A DNA stretch of 64,000 nucleotides, from positions 186,001 through 250,000 of the forward strand of contig CAUWAG010000007.1 of the NCBI GenBank assembly GCA_963556695.1. The letters are read 5' to 3'. The notes under the pieces were generated by a model. The model was not told where the DNA came from. It made no database searches and worked only from the letters and a program-made list of their open reading frames with translations. Source of the stretch: Anthostomella pinea. Lineage: Eukaryota > Ascomycota > Sordariomycetes > Xylariales > Xylariaceae. Of the stretch, positions 32,616 to 43,604 are shown piece by piece. Within the stretch, counting starts at the first letter, position 1. Every line of letters starts with the position of its first letter. The position numbers and the translations under genes are program-made.

Positions 32616-34565
32616 TTGCGCAATGAAATTAATGAAATAAACTTGCTCAGCTTTTTATATTTTTCAAGGTAAATATATTAATCAACTTAATAAAAGTCGT
32701 AAATAGCTGATTAATTAAAATCCATCTTATTTATAGATAAAAAATTATAACTTAGTTAATAAGAGATAAAAAGTTATAACTATATGAAGATGTATAACTT
32801 AAAATAAATAATTTCATAATAATAATAACGCGTAATATAGAAATTGAAAAAATATAAATGAAGAAATTCTTTTATTATATATACTTAGAATTAAAATTAT
32901 TTATAATTATATTAAGTTATTAAATATGATAAACGTTAAACTTTATAAACGGCTAGGTATTCTTAAAACAACAACGATATTTATAAAGGTTTATTTAGCT
33001 GTTATTATTTACAAAAGTTTAATAGAAGCCGGTTTAATATCACTATATTTTTTTTATAAATATTTTATATATCTGTTGAAAATATTATTTATTTATTTTG
33101 TTTAAAACTTACAAATGGATAAATATCATTCGTACTTTTTAAATAGTAGAGTTATAATTAAAAAAGAAATTTTAACATTTCGTTAACAAAGCCTAGTATT
33201 TAACCGCTTTATTTATAACGTATAAACTTAGATTAAAACCGGGTTAAAAATATATAACGTCAGTTTGAATAAATATTTAACGCCAAATTATCTTGCTAAT
33301 ATTAATTTTCTTCATAATTTAAATAAGTAAATCTTATAGATATGTTTGGTTTATTTTATATATAGTGTTTTTTGGATACTATGCTTTTAAAGTACTAGAA
33401 TTTAATAATAAAAATGCTATATAAAAAGACCTTGTCATTTCTTTATATATATATAATAACCGTTCAAAATTTATTAAATATACTTTTTAATAAAACGACT
33501 TAATAATTTAACGATAATACCTGCTTTAATTATATAGGTATCGTACTAATATTATAATAAACGTAATCAAGGCGGATTATAAAAATTATATTAACGTTAT
33601 AAAGCCTGTATTATATAAAACCGATGCTATAAATAAATGTAAAGTAAAAAACCTTTTCATAATTTGGTTTGATTATTCAAATTTTGACAATAGCTTATAT
33701 TTAAAACGGTTAAAATATTATATCCTTTTTACTTTACCTATTTATCTACTTTTAAATATTTTAAAAATTACTTTTTCAATTAAATAACGTTTTACGTAAA
33801 GATATAGCTATAATTATAATTACGCGGTTATAAATATCTTAATTAGTATATAAGTATACCTAATTTTTAAGTTTAATATATATTATCATTTCATAAACGG
33901 TCAAAGTATTTAAAAACTATTTTCGTAATTTATAGGTAGTTTACATGAGTTTAGTACCTAGTTCATACTCTGTTTTCTTGTTTAGCACGCCTTTTATAAC
34001 CCTCAAGCCGTTATTACTTTTTAATCGTAAATATATAAACTTTATCATAAAATAATAATCGATAATATTGTATATTTACGATATTTTTACTATTTCTTTA
34101 TAACCGTAACTTTAACCCTTTTATTTATTTATAGTTTTAATATTAAAATTATATATAAAAATTTAACTTATGTTATTTTTTTATTACAATTTTTTTTAAC
34201 TATATATAATTTATTAATAAAACTTCGTATAGATATTATTATTTATCACCTTTTTATTAATGTTAATTTAAAGATTCAAAATACTTAAAATAACAATAAT
34301 AACCCGAGTATTTATATTTTTATAACTTTAAATATAACTCGTAATTATTGCAACCTTTTGCTAGATTTATTAGTTTCAATTTAATGTTTAACCGCTTTTA
34401 TATTTCTTTTTATAAAGCTATCTGTAAAGGCATATATTTTTTAATACTTATAATGCTTTAAACGTCAAATTCTTAAGTAGCTTTTGTTCTCTTAACGTAA
34501 AAGTTATATTTATAAGTTTTTATAATTATAATACGATATAATAGTTTTATAAATATTCTGCTTAT

Positions 34566-34780
34566 TGTTACGGCCTATACAGACCTTCCCATATGACAAG
34601 CCGATACTTCCCAATGAGGGAAGGATCTGACCAGAGGATCCCCTTAAAAGGGGCAACCTCCCGCTGTACCTATCTCTCTCTCTCTCTTCCTTTCCTCTCT
34701 AGTCTTGATATTCTTGATAATAGAGTAATAGCTGCTTGCTGCAGGCCATGTCCCAGCTCCCCAGTATGCTCGCCGTGACA
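34566..34780 (+). repeat. Solo LTR, 215 bp, with 5-bp target duplication
   Basis: Ends TGTTACGGC and GCCGTGACA; flanked by CTTAT on both sides (34561-34565 and 34781-34785). Contains a (TC)n tract. Sits in copy A of the AT-rich repeat. Confidence 0.88.
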
Positions 34781-35295
34781 CTTATTATATTCTTAGCTCA
34801 TAATAATATAGAAGTATATAAGCTTTTATTAAATAAATTAAATAATTTGTGTAAGCTTATTATTATATTTTATAAACAATACCATACGAAGTAATTTAAA
34901 TTTATTATTATTAGTTTATTACGTAAAAAGTTAATAATAATATTACGTTTATTATTACATAGATTATTAGTAAAGGCCGATAATATAGTAACTTTTTTTA
35001 TATATTTTTGCATATTTTTTGTCATACTTTTATTTAATTTGGTTTTTAATTTGAGGTTATCATATAAATAAATAATAAGAACTTAAAAAAGGTACAAATT
35101 TTAATATTGATTTTAATAAAAATTATATATTTCCATATAAAAATGAACATAGTAGCTTCTACTTTTATTTCGCATATAGTTGATTTTTAAATTTACTTTA
35201 TAACGAAATAAATAGCTAACAGAAGAATAAAATGAACTACGGATAAAAATAATATTTCCAAAAAGTGCGGCTATATTAAACCGGTTCATATTGAG

Positions 35296-35507
35296 TGTCA
35301 CGGCGAGCGAACTTGGGAGCTGGGACATGGCCTGCAGCAAGCAGCTATTACTCTATTGACGAAAATATCAAGACTAGAAAGGAAAGGAAGAGAGAGAAAG
35401 ATAGATACAGTGAGAGGTTGTCTCTTTAAGGGGACCTTCTGATCAGATCCTTCCCTTATTGGGAGGTATCAGGTTGTCATGTGGAAAGGTCTGTGCAGGC
35501 CGTCATA
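35296..35507 (-). repeat. Solo LTR, 212 bp, inverted copy of the 34566 family
   Basis: Reverse complement of the LTR at 34566-34780. Flanks TTGAG and TTAAG form a target duplication with one G-to-A change, a RIP-type difference. Also in copy A. Confidence 0.82.
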
Positions 35508-36003
35508 TTAAGGCTTTTAAGCGGCAGCAACTAAGTAAATTGTTATAATTATCGTTATTATTTTAAAAAAAAACTAGCTGCCGATTAAATTTAATATTTA
35601 TTCTCTTTAATAACTTAGTATATTTATAAGTAATTATAATATTAAGTATATTTTTAATATCAGATATGTAAGCAACTTAATCTTAAGTATTACCTTTTAT
35701 ATAATATCATTAACAGGTATAAAAATCAAGTTTAATTTAAAACAACGTATATTATATTATAATAAGCGGTAATAGGCTTACATGTTTTAAAGGTAGCAAA
35801 AAAAACAACCAAAAAAAACCCCGAGTAAACGTTTTATTATATTAGAATATTATATATAGTCGTAATATTAATATGAGTTTTCAAAAGATATTTACTTATA
35901 AGTGTTATACGCGTTTTATTATATTATACGTTTTATATACGATTTAGTTATATTAAAACGTTGCGAGAAATAAAGGTAAATATAAAGGCTTCAATGTATA
36001 ATA

Positions 36004-36034
<31 letters not shown>

Positions 36035-36685
36035 TAGGTTTTTTATTACGACCCGATATAAGTTAGTTTTCGTTGATTTTTTTAATAAGTCTTAAAATCG
36101 GGGTCATAAAGCGTTATATAACTTAAAAAGTCTCTACTTTTAAATATATAAAAATAAACGAGTACGCGAAACAAATAAAATAGAAAATATTAATTACTTT
36201 AAATCGGAAGTTATTGTAATATTTAAAGTAATTACAGCGGATTATTAAGAAACCTTTTATTTTATTTTTACTTAAAACGTTGGTATATAATAACGGTTTT
36301 ACACGTACTTCAAAGTATGTTAAGGTTATTAAGTTAAAAAAAAATTTACGAGGTTTTTCTTTTATTAGTTTGATCTATTTTACGTAAATTAAACACTTTT
36401 CTTGTTCGAAATATCATTTAAAAAAATTATAAAATATAAGTAAAATTTGCTTTTTACATAATATATTTAATAACTATAACGACCGTAATATATAAGTTTA
36501 AAGTTATTTATATATTTTTATGGTAAAGTTTGATTAATAAGTCATAGAAAAGTGTAAAGCGCTTTATAAAAAACTATAAGAAATGTGCCTTTCATTATAA
36601 TATGAAAGCCTTAAAATATTAATTTATATATTTTATTACTAGCCTTGGTCTGATATAATAAGCCTTTTTTAAAATATATTTTAAG

Positions 36686-37203
36686 TGTGACGAGCCGTCT
36701 AACCTATGAGGCTAAAGGGTTTTATAGGGTTTATGTTCTGAGGTAAGTCAACACAAAGGACGATAGAGGCTTCTGTTAACTAGAAGACACTCAGATGCTG
36801 GTGCTTAGTCTGAACTGGGTTCACTGTGTAGTCGAGTCGTCAAGAGATTTCTCCCACCTTAGGGTTGGCTAATATGCTTAGATTGATCACTGAGATAGAG
36901 ACTGTCTATCTATCTAGTTAATAAATGTCTGTCCTTATATATCCAATCTCTCCCTCACTGATTAGGTGGCTCACCCTGGATCACCGGTGATCCAAGGTGA
37001 TCCTGCTCACTGGCTCACCATGGTGATCCAGTGATCTAAATTCTTAGTCACGTGACCCAGGTTCTGCTGGTCACGTGATCTGTGTACCGTTGCTCCGTTG
37101 CTCCGATCTCTCCACTGATCAGCAACCCACTTACTGGTCAACCTGTTTCCAATCGTCTCCTCTAGGCCTGCTATCAGGCCGCACTGTTCGTTGGTTTGTA
37201 ACA
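36686..37203 (+). repeat. Solo LTR, 518 bp, with 5-bp target duplication
   Basis: Starts TGTGACGAGCC and ends GGTTTGTAACA; flanked by TTAAG on both sides (36681-36685 and 37204-37208). Contains GGATCACC / GGTGATCC inverted motifs. A different family from the other solo LTRs. Confidence 0.82.
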
Positions 37204-37950
37204 TTAAGGTCTTTTATTCCGTATTATTTAATCAATATTCAAACTAATAAGTTTAATATTAAAGGCATCACTTTAAATTTAATACTTAATTATATATAAG
37301 TATATTATTATACGGTTATTTATTTACGAGTTTTAATCGTGTAATACTTATTAAGATTTAAACGTTAACTTTCTTAATAATTTATGCTTTTTAATGTAAA
37401 AATTGTATTAATAAGCTTTTATATTATTATCATAGTATAAGACTTTTATAGATTTTAGTTATTCATATCGCCAGCTTATTTACGATATATAAATATTTGA
37501 GCCTTTTTTAACGAGTCTTAGCGCTATATATAAGCGTATCATTATATTTTACAAACGATATTATATAAGGTATTTTGAACCTATTTTTATCAAGTTATTA
37601 CGTTGAAAGATAATAATGTTTTATATTTATTATTTTATAAATTATTAACAGGGGCTAATAATACGGCAGCTTTTTCTCGTTTTTATACACTTTTTATAAT
37701 AGTTTCAATTAAATTTAAATCTAAAGTTATGACATAAGTAAATAGTAAAGACTTAAAAAAAATACTTGGTTATCCATTTCAACAAGAACTATATTTTTAA
37801 TATAGAAATAAAGATAATACTTTTTACGTTTACCTTACATATAGTTTATTTTTAAATTTATTTTATAACGAAGTAAGCAGCTAATGGTGGGGGGAAATAC
37901 TACGAATATAAGCAATATTTATAAAAATATACTTATATTAAGCCAGTTTA

Positions 37951-38004
37951 ACGTAACTGACAAGCGAGTTGACATTACAAGCGAGTTGGCACTCGTCATG
38001 AACT
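37951..38004 (+). repeat. Left terminal inverted repeat of the Fot1-like element
   Basis: 54 bp. Two ACAAGCGAGTTG boxes in direct order, likely transposase binding sites (inferred). Confidence 0.85.
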
Positions 38005-38048
38005 TTCCAGCCAATACGATTCAAACCATCATATCTCCACCAACAACA

Positions 38049-39704
38049 ATGGCACCGCGTTATAACAAATCAGACTTGTAGCTAGCTGTTCAAGCTAAAC
38101 GACGTGACCCTCATATTCCTATATTTCAGCTTGCGAAACTCTTCAACGTCCCTCGTTCCACTTTGAGCAATAGAGTCAAAGGAATGCCATCACGACGCGA
38201 CAGCATGCCCAATACTTTGAAACTTATGGTTTCCGAAGAGAATGCCATTTGTTCCTTCATTCTCGACCTAGATGCGCGAGCATTTCCGCCCCGGTACAGT
38301 TATGTTGAAGATATGGCGAATCAATTGTTGGCAGCGCGTGGGGCTGGACGCGTTGGAAAGAACTGGACGCGGAACTTCATCAAACGTACACCAGGCCTCC
38401 GGACGCGTTTTCATGGAAAGATAGACTACCAGAGGGTCTTGAACAAGGATCCAGATGCGTATCGCGCGTGGTTTTGCCAAGTTGCAGCAGCAGTCGCAAA
38501 ACATGGTATCCAAGACGCGGATATTTACAACTTCGACGAGACTGGGTTTATGATGGGCATTATTGGGTCCGGCATGGTCATTACAAGCGCCAAAAGACGT
38601 GGCAGGCCTAGACAAGCTCAGCAAGGCAACAGGGAATGGTCTACAGCAATCTCTGCTGTTAATGCTGATGGTTGGGTGGTCCCGCCGTTCATCATTCTAC
38701 AGGGCAAAACCCACCTCGCGTCATGGTATCGCGACACGATATTACCACGCGATTGGAAGGTGGCCGTGTCTGACAACGGGTAGACCACGAATGAGATTGG
38801 TTTGGAATGGATTCAGCATTTCGACAAGTATACCAGACCGCGTATGACTGCCGGTAAACGCCTCCTCATCCTAGATGGTCACGAAAGCCATCATTCCCAG
38901 GTCTTTGAGGATTATTGTCAGAACAACGGCATTATCACCCTTTGTATGCCTGCCCACTCGTCACACAGGCTCCAGCCTCTAGATGTCGGCTGTTTTAGCC
39001 TGCTCAAACGAGCTTACGGTCGCATGATTGAGGATCTTATCCGGCGTCATATAACCCACGTTTCAAAGGAGGACTTCCTTGCAGCGTTTTGTGAAGCACA
39101 CAACGCTGCTATGACGCTAGGAAACATTCAAGCAGGTTTCAGTGCCACTGGGCTTGTTCCTTTTGACCCAGAAAGTGTTATTTCAAAGCTGGATGCTGTC
39201 GCTGTCATACGAACACCGTCGCCAGACCCCAATCTGCCACCCACTACTTGGACTTCGAAGACGCCTACCACCATTAACGAAGCGGTAAACCAATCAGTTT
39301 ATATCCGAAACCGAGTCAGAAACCACCAGGGAAGCTCACCTACATCAATAGTTGATGCGTTGAGCTCGTTTTCAAAGGCTACATACGGTCTTATGCATAA
39401 GGTCGCTTTGGTTGATTCCCGGGTCCGCGAACTAGAAGAGGCCAATCACCTACTAAGTAAACGCCGGAGAACAAAAAACAAACGTCTAGTGAAAGGAGGA
39501 GTACTTTCTGTTAAAGATGCAGTAGATCATCAGGCTGCAAAGGATGGTGCTGAGCTGGCAAAACAGGAAATGGGTGAAGGTAATCGTCGTCCGAGGCGGG
39601 CGGCAGCGCGTGGGCAACAGTGTGGCGTTTGCGGCAATACTGGCCATAATGCGCGAACTTGTACAATAGAGATAGAAACCTCTAAGGAAGAGGAATCCGA
39701 TTGA
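38049..39704 (+). pseudogene. Fot1/pogo transposase with two nonsense codons
   Basis: One frame from ATG 38049 (MAPRYNKSDL) to the stop at 39704, 551 codons, interrupted by TAG at 38079-38081 and 38781-38783. N-terminal psq-type helix-turn-helix (QLAKLFNVPRSTLSNRV), CENP-B-like second HTH (VGKNWTRNFIKRTPGLR), then a DDE core with YNFDETGF, LILDGHESHHS and LQPLDVGC. The C-terminus carries a zinc knuckle, CGVCGNTGHNARTC (CX2CX4HX4C). The first TAG matches CAG in the relic at 31919-32615. The second fits TGG to TAG in DNG-stop-TTNEIGLEW. Otherwise intact. It would cut and join at TA sites in the nucleus. Confidence 0.9.
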
Positions 39705-39756
39705 TTGAATTGAACTGAATGCGTTGTGGTGAAGTTATTTGACATGGCAGTTGGGG

Positions 39757-39810
39757 AGTTCATGACGAGTACCAACTCGCTTGTAATGTCAACTCGCTTG
39801 TCAGCTACGT
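39757..39810 (-). repeat. Right terminal inverted repeat of the Fot1-like element
   Basis: Mirror of 37951-38004, two mismatches. Confidence 0.85.
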
Positions 39811-40158
39811 TATATTAATGCTTTTTAAGTAACAGCAATTAAGTAAACCGTTATTATTATCGTTATTATTTGAAAAGCACGTAGCCGGCTTTTGAACAGT
39901 AACGGTTAAATAGATTATTACGATTATCATTACTATTTTTAAATATACGGCTGCTTATTGAATTCGATACTTATTACGTTTAATAATTAGATTATTAGCT
40001 TTAATAATAAAAATTCCATTAGGCGTTATAAAGTTTAATATAATTACTAATACCCGTATTCCTAAATATATTTTTAATGTTAAATATATAAATATCTTAG
40101 TTTTAAGTATCACTTTTCATATAATAACGGTAAAAAAAATAAAAAAAATAAAAATAAA

Positions 40159-40401
40159 TGTCACGGGCTCCGGTACGGGCAGTATAGGCGATCGTATGAC
40201 AGTCTATTCTCTACGGTTCTGGCAGGGTTACAGGTAACTCTATTGACAGGACGTAGCTCGAAGAGCTACAATTCAGGTTCGGGCGGGAACAGTAAAGATA
40301 TCGTCAGTTCTCAGGTCCACATTGGTCCACCCGGGCCGCCGACAGCTGGCGCCCGGGGTCCCTCCACTTTCTGCCCATAGGTAGGGTCCAGCGCCGTGAC
40401 A
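40159..40401 (+). repeat. Solo LTR, 243 bp, with perfect 8-bp ends and target duplication
   Basis: Ends TGTCACGG and CCGTGACA; flanked by ATAAA on both sides (40154-40158 and 40402-40406). Strongly GC-rich against the AT background of copy B. Confidence 0.9.
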
Positions 40402-41135
40402 ATAAATAACGTATATTATAATATGATAAACATTAATACGGTCATAAGTTTTAATAATGGTAAAAACCAGAATAATAATATAATAATATATATAAAAATA
40501 CAAGTAAAGCTTTCAATATACCGAAATATTATACATAGTCATAATGTTAGTAAAAGCTTTTAAAAGATATTTACCTACACATATTATACACGCTTTATTA
40601 AATTACACGTTTTATTATATTAAAATAATACATAAAAGTATTTAATTATTAGAATTTAAACGTACAATAACGTCTATTATAACGAAATAAAGCAAAGTTT
40701 TTAAAAAGGACTTCATATAAGCAAACCGTTTTTAACCTCTCTCTTTTATAAAGGCTTTGAAATCATAATCTGTACGACCCAAGCACAACGTTTATATACG
40801 GAAACCTCTGACTATAAATTTAATATATAAGTTATTATATATACCGGGATTTACTTTTTTAATCAAAATAACAAGCCTACTTACGGGGGAAAAAAGTATG
40901 ACATAATAACCCTTCGTTCTACTATAATTATTTTTCCTTCCGTTTAAAACGAGGGCATTAAACAGTATCATATAACATAATATAACGCAGTATATATGTT
41001 ATATTGTGTTTCTCAGACTCCATCCCTACTTTTTGAGCTTAGATTGTGCGAAACGCAGCCTTTTCCCCTCAATACGTCTGTATCAATCATCGCTATTCGT
41101 CACCCGTCCCAAATCAGAGTGATCTCATCTCAGCC

Positions 41136-41577
41136 ATGTCGGCGGACCCAATCCCCACGGCCGATTCCATCGCCAATGCGACACTGCTAAACCCACTGGG
41201 CAAGGTCGCCGCCATTAGCCTCTTCGTCGAGAGCGTGCCCAACGCAAAGACATTCTACAAGTACGTCTTCGAGGTGCCCGTTCTCTATGAGGACGAGACG
41301 TCGTGCGTCATTCAATTCGGCAACCTCATGGTCAATCTACTCCAGGCCTCCGAAGCCGACACATTGATACGACCTGACGCCTTTGGAGGGCCCGACGCAG
41401 GACGGCGTTTCCAATTGAGCATGCATATGGGTGCAGGACCTGGACGCCATCTGCGCCGCGTTGGCGTCGAAGGGGATCAAGTTGTCGTCCGGGCCGCAGC
41501 TCCGGCCTTGGGGGATGAAGACCATCACTTTCATGGATCCTGCGGGACATAGCTGGGAGGTCGCGCAGAAGATGTGA
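41136..41577 (+). pseudogene. VOC (glyoxalase/bleomycin-resistance fold) protein, one-base frameshift
   Basis: ATG 41136 (MSADPIPTADSIANAT). The first half has the VOC pattern ISLFVESVPNAKTFYKYVFE and VIQFGNLMVNLLQASE. The second half is in another frame from about 41430: DLDAICAALASKGIKLSSGP, then PWGMKTITFMDPAGHSWEVA, ending QKM-stop at 41575-41577. Length 442 nt is one base over 147 codons, so one base is inserted near 41425-41432 (ATGCATATGGG). The join sits in the middle of the fold, with metal-site-type residues at both ends kept. No intron fits. Either freshly inactivated beside the RIP block or a sequencing indel. Substrate unknown. Confidence 0.75.
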
Positions 41578-43604
41578 ACTCCCATGCGGGCTTCCAAGCC
41601 GAGCACACGTCTGAGAGCGAACCTCCGTGACAGCATCAAAGCGACATGCAGTCGTCACATCGACGAGCACTTGCTTCGGATCGCGTTACCTAGTAGCGAC
41701 GCTAATGAGTTGGCGCATCGGCCAGCACCAAACGGCGTGTCTTCCGAAAATGGTGTGGAACCGTGGGGTATCGGCCTGGACTGGCGGCAAGGACCCTCCC
41801 TATTAGTGGTTACCCCTGAATACCCCTATCTACATTCAATGATCAGTGTATATACGAAAAAGGGCTGCGGCGGGCAATCAACTCACTCACATGACATTCA
41901 TGCTCTTGCTGTAACACCAGTTCGTCTCTCATGTTGTCGTTTGAGCCATGAGTTGGCCAGTTGACACAATCATCCCGATTTCCGAACCCGAGATTACTCT
42001 CACTTACATTCTCCTCGCTCCGTTAGCAGACCTGAGGGGCTCCAGACAGGAGCTAACCGAGTTGCCAGAGGTTTGGCCTTGTAGCTCCTGATGATGACCC
42101 AGCGTACACTCATGTCCGCAACGACATTCGCGTACTCACCGCATCGACTTCGCCACCCCTCATATCGGCGTTACGGAATGACGTTGGGGAGGTGGTACTT
42201 CACGCGGGCCCTATGTTGGGAGTTCGACCGTGCTCATACTATACACCTGCAAGAAGCTTGACATAGCTCATAACGCAAGAGAAGCCATTGGGGTCGGTTG
42301 TGCGCGTGCCGGGGTGATAGCCCCCAGCTTCCGTGCGCCTTTTCCGTCATCTGGCAGGTGATGCACAATCGGAGACTTGCACCATGGCTTCGGAGAAGTG
42401 CTGGTTCACGTAGCTGAGACGCCTGTCGCAAGGAACGCTACGCGCGGGTACAAGAGCCGGACCGGAGTCACTTATAGGGGAGAAGGAGGTCGCATGGCCA
42501 ACAGCTGCCCGTGCCGAAGGAGATCGACTGATCGATGGGGCCAAGGTGGTCGAGACCCTGGAGCCAGAGACCATGCGCGGACAGGGCGCGACGTCCATGA
42601 TAAGTCGTAAACTTATCACACGCGCGGCCTAGACAAGTGACTAGACGTCGACGCAGTTGTAGCTGAGGCAGTGGTCCCTTCTCATATGACACTGCCGTTC
42701 TCCGCGATATGCCATTGAGAAGGGAGTCATCATCGCTTCAAGCTAACAGCAGAGCCTCGTTCATCTGGTTTGGCTGGTCCACGATTGCCGTCTTGCCTTG
42801 TCGGTTGCTGACGAACCCGAAATCTGCAATACAGTACGAGTTGCTACCTGGGGGAACAGTGTAAGTGATGCGGCCTGGAGACCCGGAACGGGAGAGCCCC
42901 CATTTGCGACCATCAGAGCTATGCCCCTGAGATACCAATCTTGGAGCAGACACATAATTGTCATGACGCCCGGATCGTCAACAAGACCGAATCGCGGTTG
43001 AGATGGCGAGGAAGTTGGATGACGGCGGTCCTCTCGTGACAGCTTGGTTGCCTGAAAGCTTTTGGTTGCGTCAAGCACGGAATCGTATTGACGGAAATGC
43101 TCGCCAAGGCCGAGGATTGAGCTGCGGGACTGCGATATGAGGAGAAGTTCAACTCAGTCACCGACGAGACGAGATGGGGCCCTCGTCTCGACAGACACAG
43201 TGTGTCTCAAGTCGTGATGGGAATTCTCTCTGGCTGACCGGTCAAGTCATGATCGTGGGCTTCGAAGTGGGAGCAGCAAAGTTCAAGCCCAGGCCGGGGA
43301 AGCAGAAGTCGACCACGGAATCCGGTACCACCTGCAATTATGGTTTGCGTCAAGCAGGGCCGAGATGGCGTATAATGGCGTGCCGATTGCCAAGCAGCCA
43401 CCCAGCCCACCACGTCGCATTGAAAGGTTTCTGCTACGTAACGATTTGCGATGGTGTCATTGGCTGCTCGGTGAGAGTTTATGCACTAGGTTGCACCCCC
43501 ATCAGCATACATACGGTACTTGGTATATATGACCTTGCAGAACCTCCAATCAATATTTGCACCGCACGCATACTCAGTCTGTTCGCCAGCACCGTCACCT
43601 GCTC
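41578..43604. other. Intergenic, about 2 kb; one weak minus-strand ORF
   Basis: No recognised gene. On the minus strand, 42738 to about 42985 has a protein-like ORF (KWGLSRSGSPGRITYTVPPG then YCIADFGFVSNRQGK) without a start codon or known domain; it could be a last exon or chance. Confidence 0.3.

Larger units (their letters stand above)
37951..39810 (+). mobile_element. Fot1/pogo-type DNA transposon, 1860 bp, near intact
   Basis: Terminal inverted repeats of 54 bp (37951-38004 and 39757-39810) with two mismatches, starting ACGTARCTGACAAGCGAG. TA target duplication at 37949-37950 and 39811-39812. Each repeat contains two ACAAGCGAGTTG boxes. One transposase gene inside. Inserted into copy B of the AT-rich repeat at a position where copy A has CA. 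Confidence 0.92.
32616..40985. repeat. AT-rich RIP-degraded block with nested younger insertions
   Basis: Apart from five GC-normal islands (four solo LTRs and one Fot1 element, listed separately) this block is almost all A/T, with TpA-rich strings and no open frame. This is the expected product of heavy C-to-T mutation of repeats in fungi. Two stretches are diverged copies of one repeat: copy A about 34480-36000 and copy B about 37400-40640. A (TA)n run lies at about 36002-36024. The ancestral elements cannot be identified. Confidence 0.8.

Noticed and set aside
36002..36024. Origin of replication or special TA repeat
   Set aside because: A short (TA)n run is expected in RIP-saturated DNA; nothing else supports a function.
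32616..40985. Centromere
   Set aside because: AT-rich and repeat-laden, but only about 8 kb long and bounded by normal genes; RIP decay explains it. CENP-A data would be needed to reopen this.
20612..41000. Giant Starship-type element
   Set aside because: No tyrosine recombinase (DUF3435) captain gene and no cargo structure; contents are ordinary LTR and Fot1 elements.
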